DNA of 64,000 bases from Bacteroidales bacterium (GTDB lineage: Bacteria; Bacteroidota; Bacteroidia; Bacteroidales; GCA-2748055), in contig JAGLOO010000009.1 of assembly GCA_023138875.1 (NCBI GenBank), positions 62,001-126,000 on the forward strand, read 5' to 3'. A program made the translations under genes and the position numbers. Below, piece by piece: positions 1 to 8,667 of the stretch (positions are counted from its first letter, which is position 1; each line of letters starts with the position of its first letter). The notes under the pieces were generated by a model. It was not told the DNA's origin. It worked only from the letters and a program-made list of their open reading frames with translations, and did not search any database.

Positions 1-451
1 GCAGGTTCCGGTGTTTCAGAAAAAACTGTTTCAGCAGTGTGGAAGATTGATTTTCAAGGATCCCGGGGATCACTTCGGTCTTTTTGTGCAAAATCGACTC
101 TTCCAGGTGGGAGAAGCCTTCCCGGGGATCTTTAGCACCATATATGATCCGGTCGAGCTGTGCCCATTTCAGGGCCGCAGCACACATGATGCATGGTTCG
201 AGGGTGACATAAAGCGTACAATCGATCAGGTATTTGGCTCCAAGGTAATTGGATGCTGATGTGATGGCAATCATCTCAGCGTGGGCGGTCACATCATTAA
301 GCTGCTCTGTCATATTGTGGGCCCGTGCAATAATGCGGTTCTGTGTTGCGATAACAGCACCCACCGGCACCTCTTCCACATCAAAGGCCTTCTGTGCCTC
401 TTTGAGTGCTTCATTCATAAAATACTCATCTGATAAAACCGGGTATGCCAT
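1..451 (-). CDS. tadA: tRNA-specific adenosine deaminase TadA (3' end off the left edge)
   Basis: This is a zinc-dependent deaminase of the cytidine-deaminase fold. The family converts the wobble adenosine of tRNA-Arg to inosine. The start is the ATG complementary to 449-451 (MAYPVLSDEYFMNEAL). About 150 codons are open to the edge, close to full family length, so only a few C-terminal residues are missing. The catalytic set is visible: HAE gives H57 (zinc ligand) and E59 (proton shuttle), and PCIMC gives C87 and C90 (zinc ligands). These positions match those I know for the E. coli enzyme. The gene is divergent from aspS across about 107 bases. Confusion with guanine or cytosine deaminases is possible in this fold, but the motif spacing and the short N-terminus favour TadA. 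Confidence 0.92.
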   Translation of the reverse strand, partial: MAYPVLSDEYFMNEALKEAQKAFDVEEVPVGAVIATQNRIIARAHNMTEQLNDVTAHAEMIAITSASNYLGAKYLIDCTLYVTLEPCIMCAAALKWAQLDRIIYGAKDPREGFSHLEESILHKKTEVIPGILENQSSTLLKQFFLKHRNL

Positions 452-491
452 GCTCCGTGAAGTTTCTTTACTAATCGTCTTTAAAAGTTGC

Positions 492-499
492 TAAATTTG
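492..499 (+). promoter_or_regulatory. Candidate -7 box for aspS
   Basis: TAAATTTG matches the Bacteroidota -7 consensus TAnnTTTG. It lies about 60 nt upstream of the aspS ATG, and a weak TTTA at 467-470 could serve as the -33 element. This is a sequence match only; the rest of the tadA-aspS gap shows nothing else. Confidence 0.5.
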
Positions 500-558
500 C
501 ACCACATTGCATTACAAAAATAAGAATAGAGAGCTTTTCTCAAATAAAAACTTACAAA

Positions 559-2313
559 ATGTACAGGACACACAATTGCGGCCAGTTGACAATGGAAAAT
601 GTCGGTGAAGGAGTGATCCTTTCCGGTTGGGTTCAGAAATCCAGAGATCTGGGAGGGATGACTTTTGTGGATCTGCGTGACCGTTATGGGATTACGCAGT
701 TGGTATTCAACATGGAGACCGATCCCGGTCTGTGTAAAGAAGCCCGTAAGCTCGGCCGCGAATTCGTGATCAGGGCAGGGGGAAAGGTGGCTGAAAGGAG
801 CAATAAGAATCCTCAGATCGCCACCGGTGATATTGAAATTATTGTAGAGAAGCTGGATATCCTGAACATCTCCAATGTGCCTCCCTTTACCATTGAAGAC
901 AATACGGATGGGGGAGACGATCTGCGTATGAAATACCGTTACCTGGACCTGCGGAGATCGGTGGTCAGGGAGAACCTTCAGCTACGCCACCGAATGGCAA
1001 TTGAGATCAGAAAATATATGAGTGAAGAGGGCTTCCTGGAGGTGGAGACCCCTGTCTTGATAAAATCCACACCCGAAGGGGCCAGGGATTTCGTGGTGCC
1101 TTCCAGGATGAACCCTGGTGAGTTTTACGCACTGCCACAGTCACCCCAGACCTTCAAGCAGCTGCTGATGGTGGCGGGATTTGATAAATACTTCCAGATC
1201 GTGAAGTGTTTCAGGGATGAGGACCTGAGGGCCGACCGTCAGCCCGAGTTTACACAGATCGATTGTGAAATGTCGTTTGTGGACCGTGATGACATTCTGG
1301 ATGCTTTCGAAGGACTGGCCAAACATCTGTTCCGCGCCATCAAGGGAGTGGAGATCGATGGAAAGTTTCCGAAGATGGCTTACTCCGAGGCCATGAGCCG
1401 GTACGGAAATGACAAGCCCGATCTCCGTTTTGGCATGGAGATCAGCGAGATGTCCGGCCTGGTAAAAGACAAAGGCTTCCAGGTATTTGATTCGGTGGAA
1501 TACATAGGCGGGATCTGTGCTGAAGGATGTGCAGGGTACAGCCGTAAGCAGCTGGATGCGCTAACCGATTTTGTTAAGCGGCCCCAGATTGGTATGAAGG
1601 GTCTGGTCTATCTCAAATACAATGAAGACGGAACCATGAAGTCATCAGTGGATAAATTCTATGATGAAGCTTCCCGGAAACAGTGGGTGGAATTATTCAA
1701 CGCAAAGCCGGGCGACCTGATCCTGGTACTTGCCGGGGAGCAGGAGCTGACCCTGAAGGCGCTTAGCGAGTTGAGACTGGAAATGGGCAATCGACTGGAA
1801 TTGAGGGATCCGGATGTATTTAGACCTCTATGGGTGGTGGATTTCCCACTCCTTGAATGGGATGAGGAAACAAAACGCTTTCATGCCATGCACCATCCCT
1901 TTACCAGCCCATACGAAGAGGATCTGGAACTATTCCGGACCGATCCCGGCAAAGTAAGGGCCAGGGCATACGACCTTGTGATCAATGGTGTGGAGATTGG
2001 AGGAGGTTCCATCAGGATCCATGATGAAGGGTTGCAGAAACAGATGTTCGATAACCTGGGCTTTACAGAAGAGGAGGCCAGGAAACAATTTGGATTTCTT
2101 ACGAACGCCTTCAGGTATGGTGCACCGCCACACGGAGGCATTGCTTTTGGATTTGACAGGTGGGTTGCCCTTTTTGCCGGAATAGAGAGCATCCGTGATG
2201 TGATTGCCTTTCCAAAGAACAATTCGGGCCGTGATGTAATGATCGATACCCCTTCCACCATTTCAGAAGCGCAGTTGGAAGAGCTTTCCTTGAAGGTCAA
2301 TCTATTGAAATAA
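559..2313 (+). CDS. aspS: Aspartate--tRNA ligase
   Basis: This class IIb aminoacyl-tRNA synthetase charges tRNA-Asp in the cytoplasm. At 584 residues it has the bacterial length. An N-terminal OB-fold anticodon-binding domain (about residues 1-110) is followed by the class II catalytic core. Motif 2 is [18 protein letters not shown] and motif 3 is [15 protein letters not shown]. The QSPQ segment before motif 2 is typical of AspS. The bacterial GAD-type insertion fills roughly residues 290-410. The ATG at 559 begins [10 protein letters not shown], the expected N-terminus. The gene stands alone, and the next gene runs convergently with 13 bases between them. I see nothing irregular and cannot tell from sequence whether it also charges tRNA-Asn. 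Confidence 0.97.
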   Translation: MYRTHNCGQLTMENVGEGVILSGWVQKSRDLGGMTFVDLRDRYGITQLVFNMETDPGLCKEARKLGREFVIRAGGKVAERSNKNPQIATGDIEIIVEKLDILNISNVPPFTIEDNTDGGDDLRMKYRYLDLRRSVVRENLQLRHRMAIEIRKYMSEEGFLEVETPVLIKSTPEGARDFVVPSRMNPGEFYALPQSPQTFKQLLMVAGFDKYFQIVKCFRDEDLRADRQPEFTQIDCEMSFVDRDDILDAFEGLAKHLFRAIKGVEIDGKFPKMAYSEAMSRYGNDKPDLRFGMEISEMSGLVKDKGFQVFDSVEYIGGICAEGCAGYSRKQLDALTDFVKRPQIGMKGLVYLKYNEDGTMKSSVDKFYDEASRKQWVELFNAKPGDLILVLAGEQELTLKALSELRLEMGNRLELRDPDVFRPLWVVDFPLLEWDEETKRFHAMHHPFTSPYEEDLELFRTDPGKVRARAYDLVINGVEIGGGSIRIHDEGLQKQMFDNLGFTEEEARKQFGFLTNAFRYGAPPHGGIAFGFDRWVALFAGIESIRDVIAFPKNNSGRDVMIDTPSTISEAQLEELSLKVNLLK

Positions 2314-2326
2314 AGTAAAACAGGTA

Positions 2327-3598
2327 TTATTGCCCACTTCTTTTTAATTTCCTGCCGATTCGTTCAATAGCGGCCTGTATGGACTCTTCGGGCTGGATAA
2401 TATTGTATTCTCCCCAGAAGTCCGAATCCTCGAAATCACTTACCTGGTCAACGAAAATATCGCTGCTTTTGGTGGTTTCCCGGAATTTGTACCTGGTGAT
2501 GTTTTCGGGATCGATATTCGTCACGGCCATTTCTGCGAGGCTGGTGTATCTCGACCTAAAAAGTTTTTTCTTCCACTTAATTCCTAGGATCAATTCGCTT
2601 CGGACATAAGCCAGGTACCATTGTCCGTTGCTGATGCGGTATTTGACAAGGTAATTGGCCTTCTCTATATCCACCCGCAATCCGGGTGGTTTTCTTTTTA
2701 CCATGTACTGGCTGGCTTTGTCAATCATTTTCTCACTGAGTCGGAATTCGGCACCCATGAAAGCCAGGTTGTTCACACCGATATAATATTTGCCTGTATA
2801 AAGGGGGACGTCGATCTGTGGTAACTGGTCGAACGATATAACATATGCCTGCCGGTCATCTATGCTCACAATGCCGTGTATCTCGTATTGGTAATATTCC
2901 ATCATTTCTCTCTCAAGCAGTTCCGCCGGGTTTTTGACCAGATCCAGTTGAAATATGCTCTGTGGCCCTCCCTGCAGCTTCAATACGATCGTATCCATCT
3001 TTCTGACATCAGAGCTTTTCCGACCTTTGAAAATTTTGACCCGGTCCATGTCGGTGACATGGCTGTAGGATGCCTTGTACCCATCCAGAACGCCTTCCGA
3101 AACAGCCACATACTTCCGGTTTTGCCTGATGCTTTCACGATAGAAAGAAGTGACCATGACAGGATTCCTGCTGTAATTATCCGGGATTTTTTCAATGGCG
3201 GCAATAAGCAGCTCCCGGGCGTTCATATGGATGATGGTAACTTCTTCAAGGGGTATTGGAATGGGCTCAAGTTTAATCAGATTGTTCTCCGGGTCAAGTT
3301 CATCCATTGAAAGTTCAATGTTCCTGTACCCAATGTTCGAGATGACCAGGGAAATATTTTCAATGAAAAGCGGGATCTTAACAATGAATTCACCGTCTGA
3401 ATTGGAAACTGTACCGATGTTGCTCCCGGCAAGATAAACATTGGCAAAAACAACAGGATTACCTGTCAGGTCATCCACGATCCTGCCCTGAATGGATAAG
3501 TAGGCGGCAGTATCCTGGAAAACAGATGCGGTCGATTCTCCCAATATTCCGAGAGACAGGGCTAGAAAAAGTACCCTTTGAATCATATCTTTCAACAT
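2327..3598 (-). CDS. Secreted protein with carboxypeptidase-regulatory-like domain
   Basis: The 423-residue protein begins with a hydrophobic signal peptide (VLFLALSLGILGESTASVF). A CarboxypepD_reg-like beta-sandwich spans about residues 35-115 and contains GRIVDDLTGNPVVFANVYL and SDGEFIVKI, a hallmark of Bacteroidota envelope proteins. The remaining 300 residues are rich in beta-strand patterns and aromatic residues and resemble the uncharacterised C-terminal regions attached to such domains. No TonB plug or catalytic motif is visible, and the protein is too short to be a TonB-dependent receptor. It is probably periplasmic or surface-associated. The second ATG (MIQRVLF, position 3586) is an equally good start. 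The function is unknown. Confidence 0.8.
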   Translation of the reverse strand: MLKDMIQRVLFLALSLGILGESTASVFQDTAAYLSIQGRIVDDLTGNPVVFANVYLAGSNIGTVSNSDGEFIVKIPLFIENISLVISNIGYRNIELSMDELDPENNLIKLEPIPIPLEEVTIIHMNARELLIAAIEKIPDNYSRNPVMVTSFYRESIRQNRKYVAVSEGVLDGYKASYSHVTDMDRVKIFKGRKSSDVRKMDTIVLKLQGGPQSIFQLDLVKNPAELLEREMMEYYQYEIHGIVSIDDRQAYVISFDQLPQIDVPLYTGKYYIGVNNLAFMGAEFRLSEKMIDKASQYMVKRKPPGLRVDIEKANYLVKYRISNGQWYLAYVRSELILGIKWKKKLFRSRYTSLAEMAVTNIDPENITRYKFRETTKSSDIFVDQVSDFEDSDFWGEYNIIQPEESIQAAIERIGRKLKRSGQ

Positions 3599-3621
3599 TA
3601 CTTTGCCAAAAGTGAAAGCAA

Positions 3622-4737
3622 TTATTTTTTAATAAGACCGGATTGCTTAAAATTCATGATTAAATAATCTGCATATCTTAAGAATCCCAAATCGGTAAAG
3701 TGAACCCCATCTACCGTTCCTTCATGATCGTTACCAAGGGCGCCATTATTGTCTATGTAGTAAATATCCTGATAGCCTTTTTGCTGCATTTTTTCAAACT
3801 CATCTTTAAGTGCTGCATTTTTTCTGTGTATTTCCAATCCCCCATTTTCCTTAATAAAATTGCCCTCATACATTAAATTCTCAACGAATATAATCGGAGT
3901 TTCAGGCTGAACTCTTCTAATAATATCTACAAGTATGCTTGTACGCTTAGAGACTTCATCAGCATTCATATTTGGCAAACATTCAACAACATAAAATCGC
4001 GCATCAATTTCAGATATCAATTCAGCAACGGGTTGCTCCATTTTTCCGTTTCCGCTAAATCCGAAGTTTATACATTCAATATCCAGTTTTCTTGAAATAA
4101 TACTGGTATGAACCATTCCGGGCCGCGAAGCGCATCCTCCCTGGGTAATACTGGTTCCGTAAAAAACAATCGGTTTCTGATCGCGTTTCTTTGGCTTGTT
4201 TATCGTGCTCAGGGAATCGATACCTACCTCAAGTCTAGTAACTCCATCATATAAAGGCAAATACATTCTATACTCTCGCATTTCCATCTTCATGCCTTTC
4301 ACCAATGATGCTTCATTCTCAACCCCTGTTGGTCTCGCTGTATTCACATATTGCCAGTTTCCGTTGTTTTTAAAATATAGGTCTATTCCCTTAATGCCGG
4401 TTTCTGCCATGTGTGGCATATTTGCATTATGAAGCAGGGCCCACCTAACACTAATATGGGAAGAATTTGTAAAGAACCTTATGGATATACCTGCTGAAGA
4501 CTTGGATAATTCCCAAACATGGTTTCTCACCTTTTTATCTTTGTAGGAAGCCGGTAATCTGTCGTAGGGACTCTCTTTAATAGTATCGGCAAATGCTGTG
4601 CCTTCTATTAAAAAAGAGTCTTTGCCATAATACTTTGTTTTCTCCTGGTCAATGCTGACTTCCTGAGAAATAGAAGGAAGTGAAATGCAATACAGCAACA
4701 ACAGTAAAAAAAGGATTCGATGCATTGGGTGTGTCAT
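3622..4737 (-). CDS. Secreted SGNH/GDSL-type esterase with GxDLY N-terminal domain
   Basis: The 371-residue protein has a signal peptide (ILFLLLLLYCISLPSISQ). Its N-terminal beta domain contains KGIDLYFKN, the GxDLY signature of esterases in this family. The SGNH hydrolase core follows. Block I is YGTSITQGG, with the nucleophile serine in GTSIT replacing GDSL. The oxyanion glycine and asparagine lie in FGFSGNGKM, and DGVHFTDLGF holds the catalytic Asp and His. Members deacylate carbohydrate or lipid esters outside the cytoplasm; the substrate here is unknown. A TAGATTTG -7 box ends four bases before the ATG. The neighbour is a divergently oriented amidohydrolase lipoprotein. By eye this gene is more AT-rich than aspS, so it may be an accessory gene. 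Confidence 0.85.
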   Translation of the reverse strand: MTHPMHRILFLLLLLYCISLPSISQEVSIDQEKTKYYGKDSFLIEGTAFADTIKESPYDRLPASYKDKKVRNHVWELSKSSAGISIRFFTNSSHISVRWALLHNANMPHMAETGIKGIDLYFKNNGNWQYVNTARPTGVENEASLVKGMKMEMREYRMYLPLYDGVTRLEVGIDSLSTINKPKKRDQKPIVFYGTSITQGGCASRPGMVHTSIISRKLDIECINFGFSGNGKMEQPVAELISEIDARFYVVECLPNMNADEVSKRTSILVDIIRRVQPETPIIFVENLMYEGNFIKENGGLEIHRKNAALKDEFEKMQQKGYQDIYYIDNNGALGNDHEGTVDGVHFTDLGFLRYADYLIMNFKQSGLIKK

Positions 4738-4741
4738 AGTA

Positions 4742-4749
4742 CAAATCTA
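4742..4749 (-). promoter_or_regulatory. Candidate -7 box abutting the SGNH esterase start
   Basis: On the minus strand this reads TAGATTTG, a full match to TAnnTTTG, followed by TACT and then the ATG at 4737. If used, transcription would begin at or within a base or two of the start codon, giving a leaderless mRNA. It is a prediction from spacing only. Confidence 0.45.
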
Positions 4750-4823
4750 GTTCTTTTTATTTCTACCTGGTTCCGAGAGATCAGATGCTATATAATGTTA
4801 TATTGGATCCTGAACAATCGTTC

Positions 4824-4848
4824 CTTTGATTATATTTATTGATCAAAG
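4824..4848. promoter_or_regulatory. Inverted repeat CTTTGAT-N11-ATCAAAG upstream of the amidohydrolase
   Basis: Perfect 7-bp arms (4824-4830 and 4842-4848) enclose TATATTTATTG, which contains TATATTTA, one base from the -7 consensus. A palindrome wrapped around a promoter-like box 33 bases before an ATG could be an operator. No regulator gene lies next to it. Confidence 0.3.
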
Positions 4849-4880
4849 CAGAATTGAATGGAAATATATAATCCTGAGAG

Positions 4881-5942
4881 ATGAAAAATTACATCATCAT
4901 ATGTGTTCTGTTACTTGCAAGTTGTTCAGAACAGCCTGATTTTGCAACATTTCCTAAAATCGATGCACATGCGCATCTTGAAACCTCTGATGATTCATTT
5001 GTGGAGCTTCTCAGGGAAAATAATTTCATACTATTGTCTCTGGTAACCCGATCGGTAAGTCAGCCTCTGATTGATGAGGAGTTTAATTATGCCAGGGAAC
5101 TTTATAAGGGACATCCTGAGTCCATTGCTTTTGCCACAACCTTTAGTATGGATGGTTTTGGCGAACCTGCCTGGGAGGAAAGAACGATTGAATGGTTAGA
5201 GGAAAGCTTCAGCCAGGGAGCCATAGCTGTGAAAGTATGGAAGGATATTGGCATGACCTTTCTTGACAAAGACAGCAGCTATATTATGATCGACGATGCC
5301 CGGTTTGACCCGATCTGGGATCTCATCAAATCTCAAAACAAAACCCTTGTCAACCATGTTGGGGAGCCTAAAAACTGCTGGTTGCCATTGGAAGAGATGA
5401 CTGTTCGCGGAGATAGCAGCTATTTTGCACACCACCCGGATTATCACATGTATTTACATCCCGGGGCTCCTTCGTACGAGGCGTTAATTGCGGCCCGCGA
5501 TCATGTACTGGAGAAGCATCCCGATTTACGTTTTGTTGGCTGTCATCTCGGAAGTCTTGAATATGACGTTGATGAGCAGGCAAAGAGGTTGGATAAATAT
5601 CCCAACTTTTCAATGGATATGGCAGCGCGCATCAGTCATTTTAAAGTCCAGGACCGGGATAAGGTCAGAGCCTTCTTCATAGAGTACCAGGACCGGTTGC
5701 TTTATGGGACCGATATTGGAATTAGGAATAGTTACATGGAAGGGACAAGTCTGGCCCGTATGCAGGAAATAGTTGAAGAGACATACCTGAACGATTGGGA
5801 ATATTTTACCACAGATAAAATTCTGGAGCAAAACGACAAAGTTAAAACATATCAGGGATTGGATCTTCCAATTAAAGTTTTGAAAAAGATATACTGCGAT
5901 AATGCGAAGAGAATGTATCCAGAAATAGGAATGAGACATTAA
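4881..5942 (+). CDS. Amidohydrolase-family lipoprotein
   Basis: The 353-residue protein begins with a lipoprotein signal peptide ending in the lipobox LLASC, so it should be anchored in the envelope. The mature part is a metal-dependent hydrolase TIM barrel of the amidohydrolase-2 type: KIDAHAHLE (HxH metal pair after strand 1), NHVGEP, FVGCHLGS (strand-6 histidine) and YGTDIG (strand-8 aspartate). Family members include decarboxylases and lactonases acting on small cyclic acids; the substrate here cannot be read. It is unusual that this normally cytoplasmic fold carries a lipobox. It stands divergent from the SGNH esterase, and together they form a small AT-rich catabolic-looking pair. Confidence 0.85.
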   Translation: MKNYIIICVLLLASCSEQPDFATFPKIDAHAHLETSDDSFVELLRENNFILLSLVTRSVSQPLIDEEFNYARELYKGHPESIAFATTFSMDGFGEPAWEERTIEWLEESFSQGAIAVKVWKDIGMTFLDKDSSYIMIDDARFDPIWDLIKSQNKTLVNHVGEPKNCWLPLEEMTVRGDSSYFAHHPDYHMYLHPGAPSYEALIAARDHVLEKHPDLRFVGCHLGSLEYDVDEQAKRLDKYPNFSMDMAARISHFKVQDRDKVRAFFIEYQDRLLYGTDIGIRNSYMEGTSLARMQEIVEETYLNDWEYFTTDKILEQNDKVKTYQGLDLPIKVLKKIYCDNAKRMYPEIGMRH

Positions 5943-5995
5943 ATCTTCTCTTTTTTTACAAAGTGACTCATTAAATTTCAACAAATATCTGGTGA

Positions 5996-6115
5996 ATTAA
6001 CCCAACTCCGGTCCGCTTATCAGGTATTGACTTTCTATTGGCCGGTGCCGGTGTTGATTACGGGGCTGACCTCAATAGGTTCATCTCCCTCATGGTTAAC
6101 TATCACTGGCAGTAA
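5996..6115 (+). pseudogene. Possible C-terminal remnant of an outer-membrane barrel protein
   Basis: Between two real genes, one frame reads NPTPVRLSGIDFLLAGAGV and continues through DYGADLNRF to end in MVNYHWQ plus a TAA stop at 6113-6115. There is no start codon, and the frame is closed by TGA at 5993-5995. Alternating hydrophobic residues and the closing aromatic strand resemble the last two strands of a porin-like barrel. Only about 39 codons survive, so decay of a former gene is the simplest reading, but chance cannot be excluded. This fragment occupies most of the 268-base gap 5943-6210. Confidence 0.35.
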
Positions 6116-6134
6116 TTCACAATTATTTGTGAAT
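6115..6134. promoter_or_regulatory. Perfect 8-bp inverted repeat ahead of the STAS gene
   Basis: ATTCACAA-TTAT-TTGTGAAT is a perfect palindrome with a four-base loop. It begins within the stop codon of the barrel remnant. No T-run follows, so it is a poor terminator. It lies 76 bases before the STAS gene ATG and could be an operator or a leftover 3' hairpin. Confidence 0.35.
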
Positions 6135-6210
6135 AACTTCACCTCATTTTAGTATCGGGTGTATTTTATACCTTTTAAATTGAACCCGGATATATTGTGA
6201 CACAATAGAT

Positions 6211-6558
6211 ATGCTTAAGATTGCAAAAGAAGGCAGCCATTACCGGGTGGAACTGTTCCAGGTGAACAGGTTGAACACCTTGTTTTCAGGAATTGTACAG
6301 CAACAGCTCCGGGAGCTTGTTGAAGAATCGGGTGTTTCGGTGGATTTTAACCTGGAAAGCGTCAGCTTTATCGACACCTCCGGATTTGAGGTGCTGATGG
6401 ATATTGCCGACCGGGCAAAGCGGCACGGAAGTCAGTTCAAACTGTGCAATGTGAGTGATGATGTGCGGGAACTGATCATTCTCCTTGAACTGGAAGACAG
6501 GTTCACGATCTGCATTTGTGAAAACATCGAGGAGAAGATTCTGCAGGTACTTGATTGA
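6211..6558 (+). CDS. STAS-domain protein (anti-sigma-factor-antagonist type)
   Basis: The 115-residue protein is a single STAS domain. The signature SFIDTSGFEVLMDIA places the serine that partner kinases phosphorylate in SpoIIAA and RsbV at Ser57. The N-terminus starts directly in the first beta-strand and no extra domains are present. Family members bind anti-sigma kinases, or act as phosphorylation-controlled switches in partner-switching modules. No HATPase_c kinase, PP2C phosphatase or sigma factor gene is adjacent, so any partner must be encoded elsewhere. The next gene, miaB, is convergent with a gap of 8 bases. A cell-division MlaB or toluene-tolerance role is an alternative but has no support here. 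Confidence 0.85.
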   Translation: MLKIAKEGSHYRVELFQVNRLNTLFSGIVQQQLRELVEESGVSVDFNLESVSFIDTSGFEVLMDIADRAKRHGSQFKLCNVSDDVRELIILLELEDRFTICICENIEEKILQVLD

Positions 6559-6566
6559 TAGAGGCC

Positions 6567-7913
6567 TTATTGTTCCGGATCTGCTGGCTGTGCCGGGTTC
6601 CCAATTAGTGTGGCTGATGTACACCTGTTGATAGTGACATCCACATAATCACCCGGTTTAAGGAGTCCCTTTGGAAAAACAACCACCTTGTTCTGCGATG
6701 TACGTCCGAAAAGGTGATCTTCTGATTTTTTTGAAATACCTTCCACCAGAACCTCACAGGTTTGACCCAGGTCCCTCTCTTTACTTTCCAGTGAAAGCCT
6801 CATCTGCAATTCGATGATCTCACTCAACCTCCGGGACTTGATCTTTTCCGGGACATCATCCCTGTATTTTCGCTGCGCCAGTGTACCGGGACGTTCATTG
6901 TATTTAAACATGTATGAGAAATCATATCCCACCCATTCCATCAGGCTGAGTGTTTGCTGATGCTCCTCTTCGGTCTCCCCGCAAAATCCAGTGATAACAT
7001 CTGTGGAGATGGAGGCTCCCGGAAGGTATTTACGGATGGCTGAGATCCTTTCCAGGTAGTGTTCCCGGGTGTACCTGCGTTTCATCCGTTCCAGTACCGC
7101 ACTACTGCCGGACTGAACCGGGAGGTGAATGGCCCTGCAAAGATTGGAGAACCGGGCCATTACTTTCAGCAGATTGTCTGACATATCTTTAGGGTGGGAA
7201 GTGGCAAACCTTACGCGCAGCAAAGGATCGATCCGGGCCACCTGTTCAAGCAATTCTTCGAAGGTCAGGACCCGGGATCCCTTTTCCCATTGGTAGGAAT
7301 TCACATTTTGTCCGAGCAGGGTAACTTCCCTGTACCCTTTTTCAAACAATCCGGTGGCCTCTCCAATAATGGTTTCAGGATCTCTGCTGCGCTCACGCCC
7401 CCGGGTTTCGGGTACCACACAATAGGCACAGAAGTTGTCGCATCCCCGCATGATGGATACGAAGGAGGTGACGTGGTTCCTGTCCATCCTCACCGGGCGG
7501 ATGTCCCCATAGGTCTCTTCCAGGGACAACAGGGTATTGATCCCTTTCTGACCGCTTTCGACCTCACTCAGGAGTGCAGGCAATTCACGGTATGCATCCG
7601 GACCGACCACCAGGTCAACAATGGTTTCATCTTCCAGGAGTTTTTCCTTGAGCCGTTCCGCCATACAACCGATAACGCCAACCGAAACCTGTGCATTCTG
7701 CTGCTTGATGCGTTTGAATTCTTTAAGCCGGGACCGTATGCGCTGTTCTGCATTGTCGCGTATGGAACAGGTGTTTACCAGGATCAGATCAGCTTCATCC
7801 ATCTGATCTGTTATACAATAGTCGTTTTGTTGCAGGATGGCTACAACCACTTCACTGTCCACCACATTCATCTGGCAGCCATAGGTTTCTATATATAGTT
7901 TCCTGGGTGACAC
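6567..7913 (-). CDS. miaB: tRNA-2-methylthio-N6-dimethylallyladenosine synthase MiaB
   Basis: MiaB is a radical-SAM methylthiotransferase that adds the 2-methylthio group to i6A37 of tRNAs. The N-terminal UPF0004 domain begins KLYIETYGCQMN with the first auxiliary-cluster cysteine. The radical-SAM motif CDNFCAYC sits in MRGCDNFCAYCVVPETRG, and a TRAM domain closes the protein (SEDHLFGRTSQNKVVVFP). The frame stays open to an ATG at 7982, which would add 23 residues (MVFFMCYEV...). I prefer the GTG at 7911-7913 because it places the family N-terminus correctly and a consensus TACCTTTG box lies inside the longer version. The longer start cannot be excluded. The gene is convergent with the STAS gene. 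Confidence 0.93.
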   Translation of the reverse strand: MSPRKLYIETYGCQMNVVDSEVVVAILQQNDYCITDQMDEADLILVNTCSIRDNAEQRIRSRLKEFKRIKQQNAQVSVGVIGCMAERLKEKLLEDETIVDLVVGPDAYRELPALLSEVESGQKGINTLLSLEETYGDIRPVRMDRNHVTSFVSIMRGCDNFCAYCVVPETRGRERSRDPETIIGEATGLFEKGYREVTLLGQNVNSYQWEKGSRVLTFEELLEQVARIDPLLRVRFATSHPKDMSDNLLKVMARFSNLCRAIHLPVQSGSSAVLERMKRRYTREHYLERISAIRKYLPGASISTDVITGFCGETEEEHQQTLSLMEWVGYDFSYMFKYNERPGTLAQRKYRDDVPEKIKSRRLSEIIELQMRLSLESKERDLGQTCEVLVEGISKKSEDHLFGRTSQNKVVVFPKGLLKPGDYVDVTINRCTSATLIGNPAQPADPEQ

Positions 7914-7919
7914 AGGGAG

Positions 7920-7927
7920 CAAAGGTA
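7920..7927 (-). promoter_or_regulatory. Candidate -7 box directly before miaB
   Basis: The minus strand reads TACCTTTG, then CTCCCT, then the GTG start at 7913. It matches TAnnTTTG exactly and implies a zero- to two-base leader. If this promoter is real, the upstream ATG at 7982 cannot be the start of this transcript. Confidence 0.4.
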
Positions 7928-8080
7928 GGAAACGAACATGAACTTTTTTAATCAAAACTTCATAACACATGAAAAAGACCATTGACCGACAATAAAGCCC
8001 AGCTCGCCGATTTACTATTTTCCAGGTCGATGCAGGGTCTTAATATTGCATCATAGACAATAGTTAAAAATTTAAAACGA

Positions 8081-8614
8081 ATGAAAATGGGAGCTGGTTT
8101 ATTTTGGGGTGCATTTTTACTCCTGCTGGGTATTGCACTCATCATCAAAGTGGTTTTTAATGTGGATTTTCCCGTGTTCAAGGTACTTGTGGGAATATTT
8201 CTAATCTTGCTGGGTATTAAAGTTTTATTCGGAAGGTTTTTGATTCCTTCCCATCATTTTGAGCATGAGGAAACCATCTTTAATGAACGGGTCTATGACA
8301 ATCCTGAATCGGGCAAGGAATACACGGTGCTGTTTGCCAAAGGAGTATATGATTTCACCAATGTAGACCTGAGTAAGGGCAGTTTTCACGTCAAGATTAG
8401 CACAGTTTTCGGCGGGACACAAATCATCATTCCAAGGGACATGCCTGTGAGGATCAAAGCAGATGCGGTGTTTGCGGGAGCCGAATTGCCGGATGGGAAT
8501 ACGGCAGTTTTCGGATCTGTCATCTATGAAAGCGATTCCTGGTCGCCCGATACAGCTGCAATTGATATCAAAGTGGATGTGGTATTCGGGGGAGTTCAGG
8601 TGATCAGACGCTAA
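8081..8614 (+). CDS. LiaF/LiaI-like membrane protein
   Basis: The 177-residue protein has two N-terminal transmembrane helices (about 5-25 and 30-52) rich in Leu, Gly and Ile, of the kind found in LiaI/LiaF (cell-wall-active antibiotics response) proteins. A soluble beta-rich domain follows. Three copies of a similar strand unit can be seen: TVFGGTQIIIPRDMPV, AVFAGAELPDGN and VVFGGVQVIRR. This is the pattern of the LiaF C-terminal or toast-rack fold. Such proteins are involved in envelope-stress sensing in Firmicutes and are of unclear role in Bacteroidota. No histidine kinase lies next to it. TAATATTG at 8041-8048, one base from the -7 consensus, may be its promoter. The gene is divergent from miaB. 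Confidence 0.8.
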   Translation: MKMGAGLFWGAFLLLLGIALIIKVVFNVDFPVFKVLVGIFLILLGIKVLFGRFLIPSHHFEHEETIFNERVYDNPESGKEYTVLFAKGVYDFTNVDLSKGSFHVKISTVFGGTQIIIPRDMPVRIKADAVFAGAELPDGNTAVFGSVIYESDSWSPDTAAIDIKVDVVFGGVQVIRR

Positions 8615-8640
8615 ATGTTTTCAGAAAGCCGGCATTTTTC

Positions 8641-8648
8641 TAATTTTG
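8641..8648 (+). promoter_or_regulatory. Candidate -7 box for yebC
   Basis: TAATTTTG matches TAnnTTTG and lies 19 bases before the yebC ATG, with TTTT at 8618-8621 near the -33 position. The predicted leader is only about 14 bases. Confidence 0.5.
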
Positions 8649-8667
8649 CATTAAACAATGCAGAAAT

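Noticed and set aside
6115-6134. CRP-type binding site reading of the palindrome
   Set aside because: The arms are ATTCACAA/TTGTGAAT with a 4-base centre, not TGTGA-N6-TCACA.
7194-7898. A 234-codon plus-strand frame opposite miaB
   Set aside because: It mirrors MiaB codons including the cluster-binding cysteines; no domain or promoter supports it.
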